Assembly (NCBI GenBank): GCA_023078555.1
Contig: CM041203.1
Span: forward strand, 4,672,538 to 4,736,537
Direction: 5' to 3'
DNA: 64,000 nt
Source of the DNA: Ulva prolifera
Taxonomy: Eukaryota > Chlorophyta > Ulvophyceae > Ulvales > Ulvaceae
In this document: positions 47,798-59,491 of the stretch, piece by piece
How positions within the stretch are numbered: position 1 is the first letter of the stretch
Layout of the letters: the number at the start of each line of letters is the position of its first letter
Translations under genes and position numbers: made by a program
The notes under the pieces: generated by a model
What the model was told of the DNA's origin: nothing
Seen by the model: the letters and a program-made list of their open reading frames with translations, nothing else
Database searches by the model: none

Positions 47798-49350
47798 AGG
47801 GGGTCATCCACTCCCGCTAAAAGGTGGTCCCCCCCCGGGCGCGCAAAATCCGCTGCGAAACAGCCAAATTGGGGAAGGTTTCCACTATGGTCTATGTTGA
47901 TTGGGAACTCGTAGTGTACGATCTCAGTCTTGGGGAAAGTCCCCAAGCAGAGTGCCCTTTTCGGCGAAATGTCGCCGTTTTCCCCAATATCGCGGGAACG
48001 ATGCGAGATCATCCCCAATCAACCGCCATTGCTTCCAGACCGAGGAACACAACGAAAATGAGCTATAATTTGTTGCACTGTTGTTACATGACATGTTTGT
48101 GACTCTCGACGCCTGATCGGTAGAAGTTCGAGAGTACTACATTTGTCGGCTGTGTTGTGTCCATCAGACAATGGTGTCTCGCACGAGACCGGCGCAACAA
48201 GAGTTAGATGATGCTGTCGAAAACGTTTCTGCTTGTTATTACATCAATCGCAAGCCTGTGACGGCGAGGCAGCTACAAGACGTTGTGTTGCCCGCCATTG
48301 CACGAGCTAGGCTCGTGCCAAATGAGATCAGGGACGCCGAAATATTCCAGTTTTGTTTCAAGTTAGCTGACCTCGAGTCTACGAAAGGCAGTGGTGGTAA
48401 CAGCTATGTGGAACCCATGCTCGACAGTGGCGCTAGGTAGTGGCTCTACCATGTCATGATTGAGTGGCTGAACAGTGTCGCTTGTTTGTATGTTTAGTCC
48501 TGAGATATGATCGGGCACAGATATAAAATTGTACAGTGTATATAGTCTGGACTGATCCCCGGCGACAAAGCTTGTGCGACAATACCGTCAATTACGTGGT
48601 CTGCACGAAATGCATCAAATAAATGACCGGAGCAAGAGGCAGTGGCCGCCATGATGGAGGTTTTCGAAAGGCTAGGACACCCGACGAAATACCCGCATTT
48701 CACATTCACATAGCGCAACGCACAAAACATAGCAGAAATACTTTGCTGCCTAGCAGTACACAACTTGCAGGTCACTGAATACCAAGCATGGACTCTGTTG
48801 CACAGAGAAGCAGCAGGCAGATATATAGCAGGTTTGAACCAGCAAGGGCAATCTGCAGTCGTTACACTGTAGCATCAGGCCACTAAAGCGACATTCACAG
48901 AATGCGGAGATCAAGTACTAGTTAGCAATGGAATATCGGTCGTGACACAACCGTCCCCCAGCTGTAGCACGTCCTCAGGAGGTGATTCGGAGCAGTAGCA
49001 AGTCAATTGCCACAAAAGGACGTCACCGGGCTACGGAATAATCCGGCGCGGCCGTCCATAGGCAACCGAAGACACCTATTAACTTGAAAGATGCAATTTG
49101 GGAAAGATTGGGGAAGGAATTGAGTGATTGGGCAGCTTTGGGCAGCGTTGGGAAGCCACAGACAGTTCTCCCCAACCAGACCGACCATTTCGGCGAATAT
49201 GGCCAACTCTCCCCAAGACTCCGAACTAAAACACTAGGATTGTTCATTCAACATAGACCATAGTGGAAACCTTCCCCAATTTGGCTGTTTCGCAGCGGAT
49301 TTTGCGCGCCCGGGGGGGGACCACCTTTTAGCGGGAGTGGATGACCCCCT
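47798..49350. mobile_element. 1,553-bp DNA transposon with perfect 103-bp TIRs and 8-bp target duplication
   Basis: Bases 47798-47900 and 49248-49350 are exact inverted repeats, starting AGGGGGTCATCCACTCCCGC. The direct repeat TAGGCAGG flanks both ends (47790-47797 and 49351-49358). An 8-bp duplication fits the hAT, P or Merlin superfamilies; a 103-bp repeat is longer than most hAT ends. Many TTGGGGA or TCCCCAA motifs cluster in both subterminal zones and may be protein-binding sites. The interior has only a 89-codon ORF (plus) and a 93-codon frame (minus), neither like a known transposase, so the element is probably non-autonomous. Identical TIRs and an intact duplication mean a young insertion. 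Confidence 0.92.
48171..48440 (+). CDS. 89-residue ORF within the TIR element
   Basis: ATG to TAG, starting MVSRTRPAQQELDDAVENV. The composition is that of a soluble helical protein (LQDVVLPAIARARLVPNEIR), with few of the Cys or Arg excesses of chance frames. No family is recognised and there is no visible DNA-binding or DDE motif. It may be a captured gene fragment or a remnant of the element's own protein. Confidence 0.4.
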   Translation: MVSRTRPAQQELDDAVENVSACYYINRKPVTARQLQDVVLPAIARARLVPNEIRDAEIFQFCFKLADLESTKGSGGNSYVEPMLDSGAR

Positions 49351-49358
49351 TAGGCAGG

Positions 49359-51085
49359 GTTGCTTTGTGGGAATTGGCGGACTCGTGGTGCGGCAGCACT
49401 ATGATCAAAGGGCTCATGTGGGGCAGTGTGAGGCTTTGTGTATAGATTTGTGGGGGTGCAACCGCGCATGGCCAGGACAGCTAGTACTGGTTTCTTGTGA
49501 ATGTGCACTTGGAATGGCCTGAAGGGCTTGCATGGGGAACAGCACACGCAGAGTAGGCGCCACCACCGGAGTAATTACTGTTAACAGGATCCTAGGAAAA
49601 GGCATATGCAGATCTGCTCGAGCAGCCGTCACAATGTGCGGATTCGACTGCCATAGGCTGCCAGCCTGTGACAGTCCAGTGATACGGCCCCCTACACCGC
49701 TAGATTGCCACACAGCCTCGATGTATTGGTGGCGTTGGTGTGCTGGTCCGCGGCGGTGCTTCCTGCCTCTCCGACTTTGTCCGACCTGACAAGTCCTCGC
49801 AACACACAGCCTCGTTGCATAGCAGTTATAATTGTATCACTGGAGTGCCACGCAGCCTCATGCTTCACAGGACATGCACAGTTCTGGTTTGCCACATACG
49901 CAAACCACACTGAACCTCCCTTCACCCAAACGCACAGGGTTTCACAGCCCGACTTTCACACTCCGACTACATTCTTTCACGCTCGCATGCAACTCACAGG
50001 GCATGCCTCTCACTACATGCTGCTGTGTACATATGGTTCCTCTAGAATTCTGATTAATCATATTTGCATTGGTTCTACTGTGGTAAGCCATGACTGCAGC
50101 AGTGGGTAGGTGGGCTGGGAGTTGCACCATGCATGGTGGGAAGACGATGTGGCTGCTGGGAAACGTCACCAACTTCATTGAGACATGATTACATTGAGGC
50201 AGCTGCTGTCGCAGATTACACTGTTGTGCATACACACTGTTGTGCATACAGAGCAGCCCGCAGCAGCCTTTGGACTTGGGTTCATAAGCTGCACATTCCA
50301 CTTGCTGGCCAACATTGCTCCACCTACTCATTTCATGCATACATCCATCCCATGTAACATTTCCTACCTCCTGCTTTTGTAATCCGTTCGTACACATGTA
50401 CGCATGCATGTCATGAACTGAAGACATTTCCAAACAGGCCACAGCCCCCACACACCCAGCTTGCAGCGCACAGCAGATTCCAACGCCACGCATTGCATTG
50501 CTGATTCTGCTTAGGGACGGCGGAATGGAAACCGGTTGGTATGTCCATTCGTGGCTCTCTCTCAGCCGCTGCATGTAGCACAGACACGCCCAGGTTGAAT
50601 GTGTTTTCTGTAAGCCTGTGCAGTACTGTGAAGCTCCACATTGGGTCAAAGTCAATCTCGGTGCTACCTGCTGGAATGTACAGTGCCTGGCCAGGGTCGT
50701 CACACTATCAGCGCTCCAGGTAGCGGTCTCGTCCATTTCAAGCCCTGCCTGAAGACCTGCAGCCCGAAAGCTGCATTGCAGTGACACCGCATTGCTGTCT
50801 GTGAAGCACAGCTGGGCATGCCACACCATCACCCCCCACCATTGACACTGCCTGTCCAATCTTCACCACAAGTCATCCATCAGACGTCCACCATGTTGTC
50901 CGGACTGCAGTGCCACGACCTTTACTCCAGATCTCCAAGAGAAAACCCTTTTCCAGAGAACGTTACGGACCGCTGAGAACCCGCAGCTGACATCCAACTG
51001 TTGCAAAAGTTGTGATACAACAGCCAAGGGCCCGCCATCGCGTGCCCAGACAGTCCGCCGCAGCCACAGCATGCATGGCGCACAC
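49359..51085. other. No gene supported; one long minus-strand open frame
   Basis: A 305-codon minus-strand frame (49942-50859) is open but very rich in Cys, Met, His and Gln, has no domain and shows no exon-like sub-structure, so I do not call it a gene. The stretch near 49750-49790 resembles a diverged right end of the dispersed TIR family. Confidence 0.4.
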
Positions 51086-54000
51086 CTACTCCACCCCCGC
51101 CGCGACCATGGCCACGATCGCCACCATATATACAGCATACACCGCGACCCCCCAGCGCCAGAACCACGTCGGCAGCGTCCAGCCGTGCGCGGCGGCGATG
51201 CCGAGCGTGCACAGCGCGTGCGCAATCAGCATGGCGGCGCCGGCGACAGCGGTCGCGGGCATATGCGCGGCGAGGGACGGTGCGTGCCGCACGTGCTGCG
51301 CAGCGAGCACAAAGCCATAGCCGAGGGGCACCGCGACGAGGAGGTCGAGCAGGGGGCCGGCATAGACGGCGCTCATGGCGGTGCTGAGGCGGGAGGCGCG
51401 CGCGAGTGCCGTGTTTGACACGAGGTCCGCCGAGCAGTTGCCTGCAGCGTGCACGAGGTGGGGAGGGGGGTTAGTTGCCGTGTGAGTCTGTGTATTGGCT
51501 GAGCCTTATGCACAGGCATCTGTGTAGAGTGCGATCAGGGGGCTGTCCTGTCAGGAAACAAGGAGGTGACGCACCCCAAGCCAGCAGAGTCGCGCCGATG
51601 AGCGTGTGGTCCAGCCGCAGCACAGCACCTAAGAGGCCGAGGACCGCGACGAGCTCCTCCGCGACAAGCTGCACCCACAGCACAGCAATGGTGAATGCCG
51701 CGAGGCTCAGAACGGCCGCCAGCGCCAGTGCCACGCTGCGGCGTAGCCCCGGCGAGGCCGCGGCCGCAGCCACGGTAGCCGGCTCCGCCGGCAGCGGTGG
51801 CGGCGGCACGCCGCCGCCCTCCCCGGCCGGTCCCGCAAACTCAATCTCAGACAGCGCGAGGTCCGATCGGCCGGTGTCATCGAATGTGGAAGGGAGGGGC
51901 GGGTACGAGGCCTCGTGCGAGCCGTCCTCACGGCCATACAGCCGCGCAAGCCCCCCACGGAGGCCCTCGCCGAGCGCAGACTCGCCAAGAGCGCCGGCAC
52001 GGTGGTCGCGGCCCCGCCACGGCCGCGGAGGGTACACCACCCCAGCATGCTCGATGTCTCTCCCCCCGGTCCCGATCTCAATATCCGTATACTCCTCTGT
52101 TGCGGCGCCGACGACGCCCGACCGCCCGCGCTGCACCTCAAGCTCCTGCATCTGGATGTCTGCATCAAACAGCGACGAGGTACCCCTGTAGCCACCCTCT
52201 CCGCCAGCCTCTCCCGGGGCCGGGTTGGTCACCAGCCACCACACCCCGGCAATCACGGTGACCGCAGCCGCCCAGCAGCCGGCAAATACGAGGCACGTGT
52301 GCCGTGGCATGCGCTCACGGAAGTACACCATGACGACACCAGCAGCTAGCATCAGCCGGAGCAGCAAGCCGGGGTGGACCCCGGACAGCAGCCAAGTCAC
52401 CCCCGCGCCTTTCGGCCGCTGCGGAATCGTCGAGAACAGCAGCAGCTGCAGCAGGCGCGCAGGCGCGAGGAGGATCGGCTTCAGCGCGGCGCTCGCACAC
52501 ACGGAGCGCTCCGCGGTGAACTGGATGGAACCGGGGCCGCGCATCGTGCGGCAGTCATGGCGGCTGTGCGACTCCGAGGCATCGGCGACCGCGGCCTCCG
52601 CCGCACCTGACAGCGGCAGCAGCGTCGGCTGGAACGGCTCCCGCGGCGGTGGCTTGCCGAGCTCTCCGCCGTCATAGAACACATTCGTGTGCGGCCGGGC
52701 GGAGGTGGATGGGTGTGAGGCGGCGTTGCCGGCAGCCGGGATGCGGGGGCTATTAGTAAGCGGCGCGAGCCGGGGAGAGCGGCCGGGCTTGCCGGCAGGC
52801 GTCGTGGGCGCGCGGCCAGCGCGGCGGCGCTGGTACGGCATCCGGCCGCGGTGGTGGAGGTCCGCGGCGAGGACAGAGAGGAGGAAGGCGGCGTATGCGA
52901 GGAGGGAGGCTGCAACGTACTCCGGCGTGATGCGCTGCGTGCTGTGCACGAAGAGCAGGAAGGCGACGGCGAAGGCGTAGAACAGCACGTCGCGGACCTG
53001 CAGCAGAAGCAGCATGGCCATGGCATGCTCGATTGGGCACGGCGAAGTACGCGACGGCGATGTGGCCAACGCATGCGCGAGTGCAGGACGACAGCGCAAA
53101 TGTATGGCAGGGTGACAGGCTGGAACGATGTGGAAGTGTGTGGTTTGAGGCGAGGTGTCGGCTACTCGAGGCCACATGATGATGTCTATCCATGAGGAAC
53201 CATGAAAATGGCTGCGCAGCAGCAGCCGAGAGGAAGCAACCAGGTCGATCTAAGGCATGACACCTCACCAATATGGACATCAGACTAAGCACACGCAGGG
53301 TAGACGGCACCAATTGCAGTGGTTGGACAGATCACACGCACATTCACCGGCAGCCACAAAAACATTCGTCATGGGACTTTGGAGATATTGGTGAGAAAGT
53401 GGACTGAAGCACAGGCAAATACGTAGCACATTTCTGGTAGCCGCTCCATGGCCGCTGCAGCGGACGCCACGGCATGGGGCGATGTGGACTGCTGGGCTGT
53501 TGCTGTATGAGATTGGGATCGGAGCATGCACAGGGACCCAAAGGGCGACACTCCCACATGTCCGCATGCAGCCCGCGAGATGCAGAGAGTGCGTGAGTGC
53601 AACGTTGTTGGTGCCCTTGGAGATTTGGGCCTTGCCATTTGGATGGCAGTGGCTGCAGGAGATGGTAGGTAACGCTGCTCAGCTGCTGTATGCCATTGTT
53701 CTGGGTGCAAGTAGAGACTCGAATGATGCAAGTCAGCACACCGGATGGAAGAGATGGACATGGTTGACAAGGATCTCTGTGGGATGGAAGCAGACCATGG
53801 CACCTTTGACACGCATCGACCTGGCCATGTGTGCAAGCCGGCCTGCAATCAGGCATGTAACAAACATGCCAGCTCCAATAGCAGATCCAAGTGCCATGCG
53901 GATGTTCCCTGATCGCATTGCAGCAATGTTGGCAGCAATGTCTGGAGCACCATTAGCCCATGCGAGCAGAGTCACGCCAGCTAGCCTTGGCGGAAGCTTT

Positions 54001-54399
54001 AAGTTGTGCGCTAGTGTGCCCATTGCTGATGTCAGGTAGACCTCCGCGATGTGCGCCAAGGACATAAACAGCAGAGCCAACCACAAGCCCACCAGCACCT
54101 GCAAGCTTTCGGTGTGTTCACCTGCGTAATGGATATGTAATTTCGCGCAAACGAAAGGACACCAAAAGGCCAGAGGGCTCACCATGGCAGCCAAAGTCCC
54201 TGTACTGCTCGAAACAGCTGGGCTGCAATAATAGATCGTCTGGTATGGAATAATGCCACCTGCAGCTGCCACTTCTGTCTTGACACCTTCCACTGTGAAC
54301 AGTGTATCTTCCGCAAGGCGTGCACGCACCAATGCTGTCGCAGTTTTTCAGTGCTGCGCATCGGTCCGTGCCCGTGACGTTCACGTTGAGCACTGCCAT
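51086..54399 (-). CDS. CCX/NCLX-type cation/Ca2+ exchanger
   Basis: Exons 54399-54330, 54259-54183, 54098-53796, 52997-51575 and 51441-51086 join in phase to about 742 residues. The N-terminal lumenal part has DRCAALKNCDS and PYQTIYYCS, matching the conserved Cys region of NCLX. The first alpha repeat reads GVTLLAWANGAPDI (90-103) and is followed by ALGSAIGAGMFVTCLIAG. The second reads GATLLAWGNCSADL (to about 631). A long, Pro/Gly-rich, partly acidic cytosolic loop of about 300 residues separates the halves. The family exchanges Na+, Li+ or K+ for Ca2+ in mitochondria, vacuoles or other membranes. The frame is open upstream of ATG 54399, and an acceptor (GTTGCAG) lies at 54408, so a signal-peptide exon may precede. 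Confidence 0.87.
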
Positions 54400-55375
54400 A
54401 CACGCATCTGCAACATCATGCACATGAACCATACTTTGCAAGCGACTGCGACGTGGACTCGGGTGTTGTGGACTCGGGAAGAAGCCAGGTGGCTGGTCAG
54501 TGAGCGTCGATCATGGACACCGGCAGTGTGAAGAGTGTTGGAAGCTGCTTGTATGATAATTCACTACACTGCCTCATATGTCGAAATGCCGCGCGCGCAG
54601 CATATGCACCCGACGCCCAGTTGGCGCCGACCAGTGGCTTTGGGGGAGCAATGCACACTAGCGCACACCGTCTGGCAGAAGCTGCCGCATGCCACCTGAT
54701 GCATTCATATGCTTTCATCAAGTGCAAACGAGGTGTTGAGATCAAGCTTGAGAGTCGTCGGGGCACGGCTACCATGCAGTTCTCGGACGTTCTAAAGCTC
54801 CTTGCCGTTTGACCATCAACTTGGCCGGTCAGCACAGCTAAAGCACGCCTGTGATGCAGGTCATGCATTAACCGGCGTTGGTGGCTTTACAGAGTATACG
54901 CATGACATAAAGATGATGCTTTGTTTCGCCACCCAGCCAAAACACATCGAGCGGGCTGGAGGTAAGCATCAGACATCAGGTCATCGCACCCGTGCACACA
55001 GGCGGCATAATGCGACATATTGCTAAACGTGACACGCCGCCCCCGTCCGCAACATGGTGGCGGCGCAAGCACATGGAATACATACTTTTGTCGACTTTGT
55101 CGTCCAGTCGCTTGCGACGAGGCGAGCGCAAGCTTGTGCCCCACATGACGGTCCACACGTGCATCATGGCCATGATGCATGGACACACGCACACACACAC
55201 ACACACCCCCCCCTCCCCCACTGGCCTCACCGCTCTGCACTGCACTTTTTAATCAGTCATCCCAAAACGCCTCACCCCACCCTCCGCCCACCCTCCATCC
55301 AACCGAAAAGCATGCTCTTCTGAGGAACACATGTGACCACCCTCCCACACCCCCACCTCCCCCAACCCAGCCCCA
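54400..55375. other. Spacer between two minus-strand genes
   Basis: This stretch holds the likely 5' region of the exchanger gene and the 3' flank of the ELMO-domain gene. 55185-55375 is CA- and C-rich simple sequence. A missing first exon of the exchanger could lie near 54420-54900, but I could not identify it. Confidence 0.4.
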
Positions 55376-58300
55376 CTACACCTCACCCTTTTTTGGCACT
55401 TTCAGGCTCTGCGCAGAGCTGGCAATCATCACAGACACCCGTTTCTTGGAAAGCTTCTCCAGTGCAAGCATGCGGCCGCTGATCTCCTGTACTGTCCCGG
55501 GCCTCCGCACCCAGTCGGCACAGAACTTGTAGAACGTGCCCACGTACCACTTGTCACAGGCTTCCACCATGTTGCCACATGAGATGGCCGCGCGGTTCAG
55601 GTGCCCGCGGTCCAGCAGGTCTGCAGCCCACTTGGAGATGTGGATGCTGACCAGCGCAAACGGAAACCCCTGCATGCACACCCGCCCTTCACCCCGCTGC
55701 ACAGCTGCACATCGCACCGGGCTCCCTACCACACCATGGCCGGAGTTCACGTTACCTTTTCAACGCGCCGCACAGCACACCGTGCGTACTGGCCAGCACG
55801 TATGGTACTTACGGCCAACACATTGTCTCGAGGTCTGTGTTACCAGTGCAGGGTCAGGTGAATTCGTGTGTAATATTGCGGCCACGTAAGGTGACCCGCA
55901 CACACAGCCACGTCGGCACACGCAAGCCGCATGCGGCACAGCATCACAGACACAAACGCAAACGGAAATTTCAATCAAACATGAAGGCGAGTTTGTGCAG
56001 GGGATGCGCACATTCACCCCTTGGCTCGCCCGGAAGATCATGCGTGCGTTCTCCTGGTCGTGCACAAACAAGCCGAGCATGTGCACTAGCGACAGCAGGC
56101 CGGCGCCGCGGAAGTCCGTCGCGGGGTCAGACCCCTGAAACCCGAGGCGCTCCCAGTGCCCGCCGATGCGGCCGGGGCACGGCTTCAGGGTGCACTGGTG
56201 GTACAGCAGCGCGAGGGCACGCGAGTGCAGGACGGCGTCGGCATCGCATGCGGCCTTGGAGGCCGCCGCAAGGGAGTAGAGGTGCGTCGAGAGGGCCGGC
56301 GGCAGGTGCGGCGGCGGCGCGGAGGCGCACGTCAGCCGCTGCAGCAGGCTCCGGCGGCCAGGGGTCGGCGACACGGCCTGCGTGTGCGATTCTGCATCAG
56401 ACAGCAAGAAGGGGGGGGGGGGGGGGGGGGGGGGGGGAGTTTGTACCCAAGCAGCTGGGGCCGTGTGTGACCGTGGATTTGCCGTGATGGGAATGCAGAC
56501 ATGGGGTGCGCAATAGCGACCGGCGGATGGACAGCATCATAGATGTGCATCGCATGATCTATGTACCACAATCAGCAGCTTGTGACCGATCGAAGCACGA
56601 GCAAAGCTCACGGGAACAGCACGGCGCCAGCGCCACACCTCGAGGTCCAGGGGCGCAACCCGCGCCTGTGAGACGAGGATCTCATGCGCAGCCTCCTTGC
56701 ACTGTGCGAGTGAGCCGGGCGACAGCACGTCCGCCTCCTCCCCCACCTGCGACCGCCGCGCGGCAGAGTCCATCAGTCTGCCTGCTGCCAGCCCGGCCTC
56801 GTGCGCCGAGATGTTACTCCCCACGGTGTTGTAGATGTCCAGCCCCTGCAGCGCGTTCGCATCGCAGCGCCGCGACCCGATGCCTGAGGCGCCGGCGGCG
56901 CCCGCACCCCCCAAGCCACCGACGCTCGAACCCACCGCCCCCAAGCTTTGCTCAGACGTCCCAGACGCCGCCGATGGCGTTGCCTTGACAGGATGCATGC
57001 CCGTGGGCACCCCCCCGGACTTGCCGTTCACAGCCACACGGTCCGACGAACCCTGCTCCTCGACTTCAAGCAGTGGAGTTTGTGCGCTGCTCTGCCGCGG
57101 CGCGACGTCGCCGCTGCCATCTGGTGCCGTGCCGGCCGGTGCAGCGGCCGCTGTGGCCGGCGGGCGCGCGAGTGCCGCCTTCGCGGCGTGGACTTCCGCG
57201 CTCGTCTCCGCATAGTGGTTCGCGTAGCCCTTCCGGAAGTCCTTGAAGCCACCTGGCGCCTGTGTGAGCTCCTGCGGCACATTGTGCACGGCGCGTAGGT
57301 CTGTGAAATTCTCAAGCCACTCCTCCGGGCTAGCCTCCCGCCCCGGGGACACGCGCCGAGACGACTTGCCGTCGCCGCCGCTGTCCCGGCTCCCGCTCCC
57401 GCTCGCCGCGCCGTGCTGCCCGGCACTCGCGATGCCGCTGCTTGACGCGCTCACGCCGCCGTCCCGCGCCGCATCGTACCCGCCTCCGGCCGAGCCCTTC
57501 GCCGGCGGCGCGACGACCGTCGCACTGCTCGAGCGGCTGTCCGCAAGCGGCTGCGGCGCGTGCGGCGCATCAGCTGGCGGGGGCTCCCAAGACTTCTGCT
57601 CCCGCACAACGCCAGTCCCGCCGCTGGAGGACTCGGGCAGCGCGAACTGGCGCTGCAGCGCGGCGGCGCCGCGTGGCGCGAGCGTCGACATCGCGACGGA
57701 CCCGGTCGCATACGACACCTGCGACTGCGACCACGCCTCCGGCACCGTCGTCGTTGTGTAGCTGTATGCGACGATCCCGCCGCCGATGCTCGTCGGCGCG
57801 CCGTCGTGCGTGTTAGTGGCGTTGGTGAACTCCACCTGCGTCTGCTGGTGGAAGACGCTCGAGTCGCCGCACGTCCCGATCGAGGCGCCCGTCATGTCCG
57901 CGCTGTCCTGCGGCCCGACCGCTGACATGGCGGACAGAGGCCCCGGGCCGAGGCTGCGGGGGGTGCGGATCTGCATCCCTGTGCTGCCAAGGCGCCGTCC
58001 GGTGCTAGAGAGGACGCCGTTCAGGCGGTAGCTGGACATCGGGCCGTCGTTGCTGCGCGGCCGCACGTCGGACTGGCCGGAGATCGGCGCAAACACGGCG
58101 GACGCGGAATCGATGGTCGTCGAATCAAAGGACATCGGGACGCCCTCCGGGGGCATGAGGTGGCGGAGGGCCTCCTCTGTGGCGGAGAGGGGAGCCTCGC
58201 TGCCGCCCCAGCCGCCTTCGGCGGCTGCGGCGGCGGTTGCGGCGCGGAGCGAGGCGTTCGCTTCGCCGGCGGGGTTCGTGAGTGCGCTGTGGACGAGGCG

Positions 58301-59116
58301 AGAGATGGGGAGAGCGGAGATGGCGGACGCCTGCGCAGCTGCAAGTGCCGCAGCCTGCTGGTCCGCGCCATCCATGACTCGCTCTTCGTCGATGCGGCCG
58401 ACACGGCGGCGGAGCACAAGGGGGGCCTGGACGGGCTCCTCGATGCGGGGGGCCTTCATGCTGGCCCCATGCTCGATGTCATGGTGGGACGGTGCGTCGC
58501 TGCCGCTCATGCTGACTGGCTCCTCCCCATCCTCGATTGTGGCCTCAACGACTGCGGGGAGCGGAGCTGCAACGTCAGTGACGAGGTGGACTGGCGGCGC
58601 CTTTGGAGAGAATCGGGCATGGGTGAATGGCTCAGACCGTTCACCACCATTGAGAGCATAGGAGAACTCGTCTTCCTCATCTCCAGGCGCGACATTCGGA
58701 GCATATATAGAAGTGCGAGCTGCTCCCGTTGAACTGCCGAGGTTGTGGGAAAGCGCAGAGCGGAATGGCCTTGGCAATGCAGTCGGTGAGGTCTCTGGTG
58801 ATGGCTGGACATACTGGGTATGAGTGCCGGAGGTACGAGGGATGCGAGTGTCGGCGAGAACGTCGCTGTCTTCTTGTTGCTGTGAATCGGCTTGGTCTGG
58901 TGGAAGCGGCGGTCGAGGTAGCTTCGTCGGCGTGCTTCTCAGTGAGAGTGGCGGTCCTGCATGCAACCGGTCAGTGAGCCAGCGACCGCAGCAACCGGGA
59001 GCACGAGCAGAAGAGTTGCTAGCTGAGAAGGTCAAAGAATGATTATCGTCTGCGCAGAATGTCCTCGGCAGGGAGCGATGGAAGCTGTGTTCAACTGGAG
59101 TTACAACCATAAACAT
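55376..59116 (-). CDS. ELMO-domain protein with long low-complexity N-terminal region
   Basis: The last exon (55669-55376) and the one before it (56391-56012) encode the ELMO/CED-12 core: HWERLGFQGSDPATDFRGAG, then LLSLVHMLGLF, then the FPFALVSIHISKWAADLL helix. These domains act on Arf- or Rac-family GTPases. Upstream is one very long frame (59116 to about 56660) encoding up to about 820 residues of Ser/Ala/Gly/Pro-rich, probably disordered sequence, with blocks such as LRRRVGRIDEERVMDG. The donor of that exon is uncertain (candidates near 56635 and 56650). The first 45 or so codons may be leader or intron, since a TGCATGCAG acceptor lies at about 58955. The intron before the ELMO core carries a 27-base G/C run. 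Confidence 0.72.
56411..56437. repeat. 27-base poly-G run
   Basis: Uninterrupted G on the plus strand, read as a C-run 20 bases upstream of the acceptor of the ELMO-core exon on the transcribed strand. Its length is likely to be unstable and may be imprecise in the assembly. Confidence 0.9.
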
Positions 59117-59215
59117 GCAGCCCCAACGGAGCCCCGCGGAGGTCGTGGTGCAGCCATATCACGGCAGCAGGTACTGCTTGGAATATATCAAACAGCAACA
59201 TACCTGGAGGCTGAG

Positions 59216-59491
59216 CTACCTCAGACATTGTTTTGTGCCCTTGCTGACCACGGACGACCGTGACAGGAACTGCCCTGAAGCGCTCTCCCAAGCTCCAGTT
59301 TCAGCGGGATCGGGGCTGGTAGACTTGCCCAGTTGGAACTGCGGAAACGTTGAGAATATTGTTGCGGTCAAGTTGCACGCAATGTTGTCAGACCTGTGAG
59401 CCTGCGAATGCAGGGCGCTGTACCAGACATACCCAGCAACAAGAATGGCGCTGAAAATGCATCGATATAGATAAGCGACTTGTGCTCGCAT
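59216..59491 (-). CDS. Possible small membrane protein or first exon
   Basis: A 91-codon frame starts at ATG 59491 with MRAQVAYLYRCIFSAILVAG, which looks like a signal anchor, followed by a polar tail. It lies just upstream of the ELMO-domain gene on the same strand. A GTATGT donor after LVAG suggests it could be a short first exon instead. No family is recognised. Confidence 0.25.
   Translation of the reverse strand: MRAQVAYLYRCIFSAILVAGYVWYSALHSQAHRSDNIACNLTATIFSTFPQFQLGKSTSPDPAETGAWESASGQFLSRSSVVSKGTKQCLR

Noticed and set aside
49942-50859. 305-codon minus-strand open frame
   Set aside because: Very high Cys, Met, His and Gln, no domain, no splice-linked neighbours; probably chance.
57000-58000. 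Possible myeloid-leukaemia-factor-like region in the ELMO protein
   Set aside because: Only a vague YSYTTTT-type resemblance within low-complexity sequence; not enough to call a domain.
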